A DNA stretch of 64,000 bases, from contig NZ_GL385912.1 of NCBI RefSeq assembly GCF_000146285.1, positions 909,271 through 973,270 of the forward strand, in the 5' to 3' direction. The position numbers and the translations under genes are program-made. Of this stretch, positions 14,753-23,312 are shown piece after piece; the stretch's first letter is position 1, and every line of letters begins with the position of its first letter. The notes beneath the pieces are model-generated. The model saw only the letters and a program-made list of their open reading frames with translations, was not told the DNA's origin and did no database searches. Origin of the DNA: Mobiluncus curtisii subsp. curtisii ATCC 35241 (GTDB lineage Bacteria > Actinomycetota > Actinomycetes > Actinomycetales > Actinomycetaceae).

Positions 14753-16339
14753 CTATGCGCCGAGGGTAAACAACGCCAAAAGGGGCTGGCTGGCAACACC
14801 TAACGCAACGGTCGTCAACGCACACAGCACGATGACACACTTGGTCAAGCCGTCACCAGCGGAGATGGTGGCAGTGTCGGGGGCAGGTTCGGTAAAGAAC
14901 ATGCGCATGATGACCCGGAAGTAAAAGAACGCGGTCACGACTGAGGCCAGTAACCCAATCAGAATCAGAGTCCCGTTGGCAGGGTCAGCCGCCAAGCCCG
15001 CCTCGAATACGAGGAATTTACCGATGAATCCTCCGGTCAGGGGGATACCCGCAAAGCTCAGCAGGAAGATTGCCATCGCGGCTGCCATTGCCGGGTGCTT
15101 GCGCCCCAGACCGTCCCAAGAGCTCAGCGCCGAAGCCTCCCCACGCACCGTGCCTTCTGCGTCCTCGTCACGCACTATCGAGACGACCGCAAAAGCACCA
15201 ATGGTGGCGACACCATAAGCCAGGACGTAAAAGGCTATCGAGGCAAAAGCGGTAGCCGCCGCCCCAAACAGGGCAATCATGATGAATCCCACGTGCGCGA
15301 TGGAGGAGTAAGCCAGCATCCGCTTCACGTCGCTCTGGACGATACCCAGGAAAGTGCCCACCACGATGGTCGCGATAATGACCACCCACATGAGGATAAC
15401 GAAGTCCCAGCTCAGTTGGGTGTACAGGAAACCGTACAGGTGCAGCAGCGCACCAAACGCAGCGACTTTCACACCTGCCGCCATGAAGCCAGAAATCGGC
15501 GACGGCGCGCCTTGATAGACATCGGGAGCCCAGGCGTGGAACGGTACGGCGGAAACCTTAAAGAACAAGCCCACCAGCAGCATGGCTCCGCCGGTCAGGA
15601 GCATCCAGTCCAGACCTGGATTCAGGGACACCGCAGTGGACATTTCTATCAGGTTCAGGGTCCCGGTGTAGCCGTAGAGCATGGTGATACCCATCAGGAA
15701 GAAAGCCGATGCGAACGCGCCGAGGATAAAGTATTTCAGACCGGCTTCTTGGCTCAGCAGGCGGCGACGTCGACCCATCGCGCTCATGATGTAGAGCGGC
15801 AGGCTCATCAACTCCAACGCCACGAACAGGGTCAACAGGTTCCCCGCACTAATGAACGCCATCATGCCGCCCAGCGAAAACAGGAACAGGGCGTACAGTT
15901 CCGTGCGCTGGTAGCGAATCTTAATCGCGTAGTCCTCTTGGGACGAGCCGGGGGTGTCCGCTGCCTGGGGCGCAAAAGAGCCGTCGTTCGGGGTGGAACG
16001 GTCCACGACCACGAGCGCCGCCAACAGTCCCACGACCAGCAAAACCAGTTGGAATCCTAATGAGAGACGATCCTCCATAAAGGTTCCCGCCGCGATTTGT
16101 CGCGCTCCTTGGTGACCAACAGCGATAAAACGCCAACCCACCAGCACTATTGCGGCAAGGATGCTGGCAATAGTGAGGAATGCGTTGGCAGCTTTACGGA
16201 AACTCGGCCAGGGGAAAGCCTCAATCAGGGTCGCCAATACGGCTGCCCCTAACAGCACCAACAGCGGGCTCAGCGCATCCCATTCCACCACGGGGGTAAC
16301 CTCCAAGGTCTTCACAAGCACCGGAAGAATCGCGTTCAT
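14753..16339 (-). CDS. nuoN: NADH-quinone oxidoreductase subunit N
   Basis: One of three antiporter-like subunits of the complex I membrane arm. The 528-residue protein has about 14 membrane segments and typical stretches such as LFSLGGMMAFISAGNLLTLF, VSAVPFHAWAPDVYQGAP (with the conserved Pro/His region), LAYSSIAHVGFIMIALFG and FAGIPLTGGFIGKF. It takes part in proton translocation. A hydrophilic insert (about residues 114-137, near STPNDGSFAPQAADTPGSSQ) is not typical. The ATG overlaps the nuoM stop (ATGA). Confidence 0.96.
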   Translation of the reverse strand: MNAILPVLVKTLEVTPVVEWDALSPLLVLLGAAVLATLIEAFPWPSFRKAANAFLTIASILAAIVLVGWRFIAVGHQGARQIAAGTFMEDRLSLGFQLVLLVVGLLAALVVVDRSTPNDGSFAPQAADTPGSSQEDYAIKIRYQRTELYALFLFSLGGMMAFISAGNLLTLFVALELMSLPLYIMSAMGRRRRLLSQEAGLKYFILGAFASAFFLMGITMLYGYTGTLNLIEMSTAVSLNPGLDWMLLTGGAMLLVGLFFKVSAVPFHAWAPDVYQGAPSPISGFMAAGVKVAAFGALLHLYGFLYTQLSWDFVILMWVVIIATIVVGTFLGIVQSDVKRMLAYSSIAHVGFIMIALFGAAATAFASIAFYVLAYGVATIGAFAVVSIVRDEDAEGTVRGEASALSSWDGLGRKHPAMAAAMAIFLLSFAGIPLTGGFIGKFLVFEAGLAADPANGTLILIGLLASVVTAFFYFRVIMRMFFTEPAPDTATISAGDGLTKCVIVLCALTTVALGVASQPLLALFTLGA

Positions 16340-17922
16340 TGGGCGCCTCCTTCGTTCGTGGCTATGACTTCGGGGGCAGACGCCGACCCGCTCTGTGACA
16401 CCGCTTGATACATGAGAGCAGCATCGGGCTTAATCAGGTTCAAAGTCGGTCCCGGCAGGACCCCCAAACCGAACATTGCCAAAACCAGCGGAACCATGAT
16501 GAACTTTTCCCGCCAATTCAAATCTTTGGCAGTACGCACCGCCCCGTCAATCGGTCCGGTAAACATATTCAGGTAAGGCACCAGCAGGTAAACCGAAGCC
16601 AACACGACCCCCAAGATTGACACCATCGCCGCTGCAATGTTCAGTTTAAACGTGCCGACCAGAATCAAGTATTCAGGCAGGAAACCGGACAGACCGGGCA
16701 GGGCGATAGCCGCCAAACCTGACACCAGGAACAGACCTGCCAAAGTCGGGGTCACCCTCTGGAAACCACGGTAGGCAGCAATTTCTTGGGTGCCACCGCG
16801 TGTGGTCAGCCAACCACTCAACAGGAATAAGCCGGCGATAGAGACCCCGTGGGCGACCATGTAGAGCATAGCGCCTTCAATCGCGGTCTGAGAGCCAATG
16901 TACAGTGCCAACACCATGAACCCGAAGTGGCTCACAGAGGTGAACGACACCAAACGCAGCAGGTCCTTTTGCGAAATCGCCGCCAGCGCCCCCCACAGAA
17001 TCGAGAGCACCGCCAGCACCACAATAACCGGAGCTACCTTTGCGGATGCCGCGGGGAACAGCTGCCAGCAAAACATAATCATGCCCCAGGTCCCGACCTT
17101 GTCCAGCACACCCACCAGCAGCACGGAGGTGCCACCACGGGCGACTGCCGCGGTCGAGGGCAGCCAGGTGTGTACCGGAACCATCGGGGCTTTAATCGCA
17201 AAAGCGACCAGGAAAGTCATCATCATCCACACGCCTGCCGCGCCGGGGTGGAAATTCCCAGAGGTTAGGTAATCCATGTGGAAAGCCTGGTCGCCACCAC
17301 CGGAATGCACGTACACTCCGATGATGCCAAACAGCATCACCAAACCGCCCACCAGGGAATACAGCACGAACTTGATGGCGGCGTGGCGACGCACTTGGGC
17401 GTCCCCGTTACCGTAACGACCCACCAGGAAGTACAGCGGAACCAGCATCCCCTCAAAAGCGATATAGAACAGCAACAGGTCACGGGCACAGAACAGCAGC
17501 ACCATGAAAGATTCCAAAGCTAGGATGAGGGCGGCGTAGCCAGCTGCCGTGTTCGGGTCGTTGTCGTCCCGCCAAGAAGCCAGAATGACCAGGGGGGTCA
17601 GGGCGGTGGCGAGGATAATCATCACCATCCCCAGCCCGTTGACACCAAGCGCCCAAGACAGCCCTATTGCCGGCATCCACGCGTAGGATTCGCCCAGTTG
17701 AAAAGCTCCTGGCGTATCCGGTGCAAAGTCAAAGCTGGTAAACAGGGCCACCAGTACGCCTGCCAGAACGGCACCGGACACGGCGAGGCAGATTTCCTTG
17801 CCGATGGAACGTAGCCAGGGGATGAGCCATATCGCCAGGGCGAAACCCATGGGGATGCACACCAGCAAAGTCAACCAGGGGAAACCAGCCGGGGTCGGAA
17901 TAGTCGTTTGAGTCAAAACCAT
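16336..17922 (-). CDS. nuoM: NADH-quinone oxidoreductase subunit M
   Basis: Antiporter-like complex I subunit of about 528 residues with about 14 membrane segments. Visible family stretches are FCARDLLLFYIAFEGMLVPL (the conserved Glu region), KAPMVPVHTWLPSTAAVARG, ISQKDLLRLVSFTSVSHFGF and LPGLSGFLPEYLILVG. ATG at 17922 is preferred because AAAGGA sits at proper distance; the ATG two codons earlier (17928) would overlap the ribosome site. The stop overlaps the nuoN start. It should pump a proton together with NuoL and NuoN. Confidence 0.96.
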   Translation of the reverse strand: MVLTQTTIPTPAGFPWLTLLVCIPMGFALAIWLIPWLRSIGKEICLAVSGAVLAGVLVALFTSFDFAPDTPGAFQLGESYAWMPAIGLSWALGVNGLGMVMIILATALTPLVILASWRDDNDPNTAAGYAALILALESFMVLLFCARDLLLFYIAFEGMLVPLYFLVGRYGNGDAQVRRHAAIKFVLYSLVGGLVMLFGIIGVYVHSGGGDQAFHMDYLTSGNFHPGAAGVWMMMTFLVAFAIKAPMVPVHTWLPSTAAVARGGTSVLLVGVLDKVGTWGMIMFCWQLFPAASAKVAPVIVVLAVLSILWGALAAISQKDLLRLVSFTSVSHFGFMVLALYIGSQTAIEGAMLYMVAHGVSIAGLFLLSGWLTTRGGTQEIAAYRGFQRVTPTLAGLFLVSGLAAIALPGLSGFLPEYLILVGTFKLNIAAAMVSILGVVLASVYLLVPYLNMFTGPIDGAVRTAKDLNWREKFIMVPLVLAMFGLGVLPGPTLNLIKPDAALMYQAVSQSGSASAPEVIATNEGGAQ

Positions 17923-17940
17923 GTTCATCCTTTGTTTACC

Positions 17941-19932
17941 TCACAGCCTTGTCACCAATACCAGGGCAAGAGCCAAAACTGTGCCGAACAGGGTCCAGCC
18001 AGCATAGCGACGCGGCGAGCCGGAGTGGAGTGACGTCCCGACCTTACCGAGCCACAGCGAGAGCCGACCGGAACCTTCCACAATGCCGTCAAGGACCGCC
18101 CGGTCTGCCACTGCCACCCCCGAGGACAAAGCCAGCGTCGGGATAATAGCGACCTTTTCATTGACCGCATCTTGGTAGAGGTCATCACGCGCTGCCATAA
18201 TCAAGGCGTTGGCTTCGGGAATGGCGGTTTCTACGGGGCGTTTCATAAACAGCGCCCACGCGGTGACCACGCCGATGATGACTACGGCTAAGGTCAGCCC
18301 CATCAGCAGGGCTTCGGGCATGACCGGCTCGCCGTGGGGAACCGTCTGACCGCGGGCACCGATATTCACAATCGGATTCAGCCAGGTCACAAAGAGGTTG
18401 CCTACCGAAAGCAGACCGCCCAGCGCGATGGAGAATACGGACAGCACCAGGAGTGGGATGGTCATCCACGGGCTCGCCTCATGCGGGTGGACCGGGGCAC
18501 CTTCCGCCTCGGTGGTCCAGCGCGCCTCCCCGTGGAAGATGAGGAAGAACAGGCGAGACATGTAGAAAGCGGTGATACCAGCACCGACCAGGGCAACGAG
18601 ACCAAATACCCAGGGGTACCAGGTTCCGTAGTTCGGGTTGGGCAGGAAGGCTGCCTCGATGATTTTGTCTTTGGAAAAGAACCCGGAGAACGGCGGGATT
18701 CCCAGGATAGCCAGCCAGCCGATAAAGAACGCGAACCAGGTAATTTTCATGACCCGGAACAGCCCGCCGAAACGGCGAATGTTGACCTGCTCGCTCATCG
18801 CGTGCATGACCGAGCCGGCAGCGAGGAACAGTTGCGCCTTAAAGAACCCGTGGGTAATCAGGTGGAAGATGGCAAACGCCCAGCCGACTGGACCCAAGCC
18901 CGCCCCCAGCATCATGTAACCGATTTGGCTCATGGTAGAGGCTGCCAGCACCTTCTTCATATCGTCTTTCGCGCACCCCACGACGGCGCCGAACAGCAGG
19001 GTGATTGCCCCGACAATGGCGACGACCAGGGACGCGACCGGGGTTTGGGTATAGATAGCGCCGGAACGGACCATCAGGTACACGCCGGCAGTCACCATCG
19101 TGGCGGCGTGAATCAGCGCGGACACCGGAGTCGGACCGGCCATAGCGTCACCCAGCCAGGCTTGGAGGGGGAACTGGGCAGATTTACCACATGCCGCCAG
19201 CAGCAGGAACAGACCAATCACGGTCGCCCAAACCGGCTGTAGTGTGGCGCCCAGCACCTCGGCAAAGTCCACCGAACCCACCACGGCGAACATCGACATC
19301 ATCGCCAACAGCAGCCCCAGGTCACCCACACGGTTCATGATGAAAGCCTTGTTCGCAGCCAAGGCATTGTTGTGGACCTGGTTCCAGAAGCCAATCAGCA
19401 GGTAAGACGCCAAACCGACACCTTCCCAACCGACGAACGTCACCAGGTAAGAGTTACCCAGCACCAGGGTCAGCATGGATGCCACAAAGAAGTTTAGATA
19501 CGCAAAGAACCGACGCCGATCGGGGTCAGCTGCCATGTATCCCACCGAATAGATGTGAATCAGACCGCCGACGAACGTCACCAGCATCACGAACGAGATA
19601 GATAGCGGATCCAGCAGCAGACCGAAATTCACCGTCAGTTCCGAACCGGGCAGCCAGTTCCACACTGTCAGGCTTTGTGCCCGATTCTCGGGGGAACGTC
19701 CCAGCATTTCTGTCAGAATGACCACGCCAATCCCGAAGGACGCCCACGGTGCCAGCATCCCCAGGAAGTGTCCCCAAGCGTCCACGCGACGTCCCGCAAT
19801 GAGCAGGAACATGGAACTTATGAAAGGAATGGCAATCATCAGCCAGGCATATTGGACCATGCCGGTGGCAGACCCGAATTGCAGAACCGCGCCGGTAGCC
19901 AGCCCGTTGAGTGGATTGAAAGTTTGCAGCAT
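17941..19932 (-). CDS. nuoL: NADH-quinone oxidoreductase subunit L
   Basis: The distal antiporter-like subunit, 663 residues, with about 16 membrane segments. Key stretches are FVGWEGVGLASYLLIGFW, GKSAQFPLQAWLGDAMAGPT (conserved Lys and Pro), PVSALIHAATMVTAGVYLMV, and KKVLAASTMSQIGYMMLGAG. The C-terminal 150 residues should contain the long lateral helix and final membrane anchor. The start has GGAAAGGAAAAC upstream, and nuoK ends 15 nt before it. Length fits the family. Confidence 0.97.
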   Translation of the reverse strand: MLQTFNPLNGLATGAVLQFGSATGMVQYAWLMIAIPFISSMFLLIAGRRVDAWGHFLGMLAPWASFGIGVVILTEMLGRSPENRAQSLTVWNWLPGSELTVNFGLLLDPLSISFVMLVTFVGGLIHIYSVGYMAADPDRRRFFAYLNFFVASMLTLVLGNSYLVTFVGWEGVGLASYLLIGFWNQVHNNALAANKAFIMNRVGDLGLLLAMMSMFAVVGSVDFAEVLGATLQPVWATVIGLFLLLAACGKSAQFPLQAWLGDAMAGPTPVSALIHAATMVTAGVYLMVRSGAIYTQTPVASLVVAIVGAITLLFGAVVGCAKDDMKKVLAASTMSQIGYMMLGAGLGPVGWAFAIFHLITHGFFKAQLFLAAGSVMHAMSEQVNIRRFGGLFRVMKITWFAFFIGWLAILGIPPFSGFFSKDKIIEAAFLPNPNYGTWYPWVFGLVALVGAGITAFYMSRLFFLIFHGEARWTTEAEGAPVHPHEASPWMTIPLLVLSVFSIALGGLLSVGNLFVTWLNPIVNIGARGQTVPHGEPVMPEALLMGLTLAVVIIGVVTAWALFMKRPVETAIPEANALIMAARDDLYQDAVNEKVAIIPTLALSSGVAVADRAVLDGIVEGSGRLSLWLGKVGTSLHSGSPRRYAGWTLFGTVLALALVLVTRL

Positions 19933-19947
19933 GTTTTCCTTTCCCCC

Positions 19948-20247
19948 TTAGCCGTTCAACAGGTTGAAGTCGTCGAGGGAGGTGGTGCGCCGGGAGCGGA
20001 ACAGCGACACAATCAGCGCCAGACCGACCACGACTTCCGCAGCCGCCACGGTCATCACAAAGAACGCCAGGACTTGCCCGGTCATATTAGTGTTGGCTTC
20101 TCCCAGAGCCACCAGCGCGATATTGCACGAGTTCAGCATGATTTCCACGCCCATCAGGGCGATGACCGCGGAACGGTGGAGCAGCACGGTCAAGGCGCCT
20201 ACGGCAAACAGAGCCAGCGCCACGAATACCAGGAACATCACGTTCAT
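19948..20247 (-). CDS. nuoK: NADH-quinone oxidoreductase subunit K
   Basis: A 99-residue subunit with three membrane helices, as usual. The conserved Glu-containing [18 protein letters not shown] lies in the second helix, and [14 protein letters not shown] follows in the third. It forms part of the proton path next to NuoJ and NuoN. The ATG overlaps the nuoJ stop by 4 nt (ATGA). Confidence 0.97.
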   Translation of the reverse strand: MNVMFLVFVALALFAVGALTVLLHRSAVIALMGVEIMLNSCNIALVALGEANTNMTGQVLAFFVMTVAAAEVVVGLALIVSLFRSRRTTSLDDFNLLNG

Positions 20248-21218
20248 GCGTCTTCTCCTTCAGTCGTGGCGGTACCGGGTTCGGTGTGGTCCGCAATAGT
20301 TTTATCAAGCGGTTCTGCATGGTCTGGCAGGGCTTCGGGAGCGCCCGGTCCGGGCATTCCCACCGCGCCGGAACGGGCGACCGCCGCGGAGGCTTTCGCG
20401 CCATGCAGACCGACTCCCCCACTAATTTCGGCAGCCAAAGCACGCGCTGTCCACGGCGAGGCTTCCCCGAGCGAACGGTCTTCCCCGAGGACTCGCACCA
20501 CGCGCGGCACCGATTCCGGTACCGGGCGTTGAGTTTCACCGCTGATAGCCGGCACATCCAAAGCGTTGGTTTCCGCATAGACGCCCGGCGGCACGGTCTG
20601 ACCCAGGACGTGACCACCGTCTCGGTATGCTTTCATCCGCTGCTTCACCAGGAAAGGCTGGGTCAAGCGCGGCAGCAGTGCCTCGGAGTGAGTCAAGCTC
20701 ATCGCCCCGACCGCTGCCACAATCAGCAGCGTGGCGACCATTTCCAGCGGTGCGTAGTAGGTGTTGATGACTTCAGAAGCCAGGCGCACCGGATTGGGAT
20801 CCCCGCTGGGGCGCGCCGGAGCCCCGTTCACCGTGGTGTTTACGGCAGCAACAATCGCCATAATCCCGAAAGCCACGACCAGCAGCACGGCTGCCGCTAC
20901 CGTCCCGACTTTGGAGTCTCGCGGCGAGTCCACCGCTTGCACCCCCACCAACATAATGACGAACAGGAACATCATCATGATGGCGCCGGTGTAAACCACA
21001 ATCTGAACCGCGCCCAGGAACTCGGCTCCGACCGAAAAATAGATACCCGCGACACACACCATCATGGCGACCATATATACCGCGGCGTGAACTGCTCGAT
21101 TCGACAGCGCTACCCCCAATGCCGCAATCAACGCCAGCGCGGAACATGCCGCTACGAAGATTGTCTGACCGGTGCCCATTTCGGGTAATTCCGCGACCGC
21201 TTGCAGCAAGTGGCTCAT
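20244..21218 (-). CDS. nuoJ: NADH-quinone oxidoreductase subunit J with long C-terminal extension
   Basis: The first 170 residues are the normal five-helix NuoJ, with [20 protein letters not shown] as the flexible third-helix region. After the fifth helix ([20 protein letters not shown]) comes a hydrophilic tail of about 130-140 residues rich in Ala, Gly, Pro and Glu (for example [20 protein letters not shown]). Typical NuoJ is 165-200 residues long, or somewhat longer in actinobacteria, so the tail is large and probably cytoplasmic. It overlaps nuoK and nuoI by 4 nt. Confidence 0.95.
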   Translation of the reverse strand: MSHLLQAVAELPEMGTGQTIFVAACSALALIAALGVALSNRAVHAAVYMVAMMVCVAGIYFSVGAEFLGAVQIVVYTGAIMMMFLFVIMLVGVQAVDSPRDSKVGTVAAAVLLVVAFGIMAIVAAVNTTVNGAPARPSGDPNPVRLASEVINTYYAPLEMVATLLIVAAVGAMSLTHSEALLPRLTQPFLVKQRMKAYRDGGHVLGQTVPPGVYAETNALDVPAISGETQRPVPESVPRVVRVLGEDRSLGEASPWTARALAAEISGGVGLHGAKASAAVARSGAVGMPGPGAPEALPDHAEPLDKTIADHTEPGTATTEGEDA

Positions 21219-21952
21219 GCTTTCACCTCCTGTGCCGGTTTTCCGGCACTGGCCAAGGAGGCATCCTGCGGACGACGACTCGCAACCCAGTCAATCTGGT
21301 CGGGAGTCGCGCCGGTGACGCTTCCGTTGTAGTAATCCATGTCAGAAGTGCCTGACGCCATCGGATGCGGCGTGCTGAGCATCCCGGCGTTTAAAGGAAC
21401 CAACAGGCGGTCCTTTTCAAAAATCAAATCCTCGCGGTTGTCATCCCAAATCTCGTAATCGTTGGACATCGTGAGGGCTCGCGTCGGGCAGGCTTCGATG
21501 CACATGCCGCAAAAGATGCAGCGCAGATAGTTGATTTCATATACTCGCCCGTATCGTTCCCCGGCACTGTACTGTGCCTCCGGGGTGTTTGCGGCGGCCT
21601 CTACATAGATGGCGTCCGCCGGGCACGCCCAGGCGCACAGTTCGCAGCCCACGCATTTTTCCAAGCCGTCCGGGTAACGGTTCAATTGGTGACGTCCATG
21701 GTAGCGCGGCTGAGTCGGCACCTTTTCAAAAGGGTACTGTTCAGTCACGTAAGGGCGGAAGAAGTTGCGGAACGTGACTCCGAAACCGGCGACTGCTTTC
21801 AGCGATTCCGCCAGGGGACCTTTCTTTTTTCGTTGCCACAGTTGCGGATCTGGGTCCGCCACGGGTTCAGGATTGGTCAGTGCTCCAGCGTCGGGATTCT
21901 CCGGTTCGTCCGGGGATGCAACCAAGTTGTTGTCAGAAGTTTGCGCGCTCAC
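21215..21952 (-). CDS. nuoI: NADH-quinone oxidoreductase subunit I
   Basis: The peripheral-arm ferredoxin-like subunit carrying clusters N6a and N6b. It has [20 protein letters not shown] and [19 protein letters not shown], two complete CxxCxxCxxxCP motifs. The N-terminus carries about 45 extra hydrophilic residues and the C-terminus about 60, making 245 residues in all. The start is GTG at 21952, overlapping the nuoH stop (GTGA). It passes electrons between the NuoG side and NuoB. Confidence 0.96.
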   Translation of the reverse strand: MSAQTSDNNLVASPDEPENPDAGALTNPEPVADPDPQLWQRKKKGPLAESLKAVAGFGVTFRNFFRPYVTEQYPFEKVPTQPRYHGRHQLNRYPDGLEKCVGCELCAWACPADAIYVEAAANTPEAQYSAGERYGRVYEINYLRCIFCGMCIEACPTRALTMSNDYEIWDDNREDLIFEKDRLLVPLNAGMLSTPHPMASGTSDMDYYNGSVTGATPDQIDWVASRRPQDASLASAGKPAQEVKA

Positions 21953-23307
21953 TTTTCTTCCTTTCCGCCCGTGATGGCAGTCTCAGCCGGGGTGCTGGGA
22001 GTTACTTTCAAGAGTCCAGAACGCGGACTGGGAGGCAGCTCCTGTCCAGGGAGGGGCGGGACCGGGAAACCATCCGCCATCGGGTCAAAGGGCTCAGGGG
22101 CGGCCGGTTTCACTTTCTTGACGGGAATCAGCATCACGATAATCAACAGCACCACGCAGACCCCAGCCACCGCAAACATGATTTGTTGCGAGTTGAAACC
22201 GAAGAATACGGGCAGAGCCTTAATCCACGCGACTGCCATCATCCACACGAACCCGACCGGAATCAAGACCTTCCAGCCGAGATTCATGAACTGGTCATAA
22301 CGGAAACGCACCTGGGTGCCACGCACCCACACGAAAATCCAGAACAGAGACCACACCTTGACGTTAAACCACAGAATGCCCCACCACGGCGACCCGGCGA
22401 CAGGATTCATCAAGTCCCACGCCCACGGCGCTTTGTAACCGCCCAGGAACATAGTCACCGCCACGGCGGAAACGTTAAAGATATTGATATATTCCGCCAG
22501 GTAGTACCAGGCGAAGTTCATTCCCGAGTACTCGGTTTGGTGCCCTGCCACCAGCTCGCTTTCGCATTCCGTCAAGTCGAAAGGCAGACGGTTCGTTTCC
22601 CCGAAAGAAGCGATGAGATACACGACAAAGGCAGGGAGCAGACCCAACAGCCAGCTCGGATCCTTTTGCGCCTCCACAATTTCGGAGGTGGACATAGAAC
22701 CAGCCATGATGAACACACTGACCAAGGCGGTGCCCATCGCCAGCTCGTAAGAGATAACTTGTGCCGTGGAACGCACCGAACCCAACAGCGGGAACGGAGA
22801 GTTCGCGGACCAACCACCTAGGACGATGCCATAGATACCGAGGGAAGAAATCGCCAGCACAATTAGGGTGGCGACCCCGGAGTCGAACAGCTGCAGCGGG
22901 GTGGAAATCCCGAAAACTGTCGCATTTGGTCCGAACGGAATCAACGCGTAAATGGCAAAAGCCGTGAACGCCACCAGCATCGGGGAAATCAGATAAATCA
23001 GGGTGTCAGCGCCCTTGAGACGGAAGTTTTCTTTAAACACCATCTTGCCAGCGTCCGCGACGGCTTGGAGCAGACCGAACGGACCGCGCACATTCGGACC
23101 GGGACGGGTCTGGATGCGCCCCAGCCCACGGCGCTCTACCCACAGCGCCAACAGCACGTAGAGAATCAGCACCACGATGATAATCAGGGCTTTAATCAGG
23201 GAAATCCACCAGGTTTCCTGACTGAAGTCAGCCCCTTTCGGAGCCGGAGCCGCGGCGGACCACAGGTCAGTACCCAGGGCGGTCAGGATAGGAGTCAATG
23301 TGTACAT
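21949..23307 (-). CDS. nuoH: NADH-quinone oxidoreductase subunit H
   Basis: The subunit that joins the two arms and forms much of the quinone chamber. The 452-residue protein has about eight membrane segments with [20 protein letters not shown] near the N-terminus, the acidic loop [20 protein letters not shown], and the C-terminal [21 protein letters not shown] hydrophilic tail of about 60 residues rich in Pro ([15 protein letters not shown]) extends beyond the usual end. It follows nuoG by 5 nt. Confidence 0.97.
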   Translation of the reverse strand: MYTLTPILTALGTDLWSAAAPAPKGADFSQETWWISLIKALIIIVVLILYVLLALWVERRGLGRIQTRPGPNVRGPFGLLQAVADAGKMVFKENFRLKGADTLIYLISPMLVAFTAFAIYALIPFGPNATVFGISTPLQLFDSGVATLIVLAISSLGIYGIVLGGWSANSPFPLLGSVRSTAQVISYELAMGTALVSVFIMAGSMSTSEIVEAQKDPSWLLGLLPAFVVYLIASFGETNRLPFDLTECESELVAGHQTEYSGMNFAWYYLAEYINIFNVSAVAVTMFLGGYKAPWAWDLMNPVAGSPWWGILWFNVKVWSLFWIFVWVRGTQVRFRYDQFMNLGWKVLIPVGFVWMMAVAWIKALPVFFGFNSQQIMFAVAGVCVVLLIIVMLIPVKKVKPAAPEPFDPMADGFPVPPLPGQELPPSPRSGLLKVTPSTPAETAITGGKEEK

Positions 23308-23312
23308 AATGG

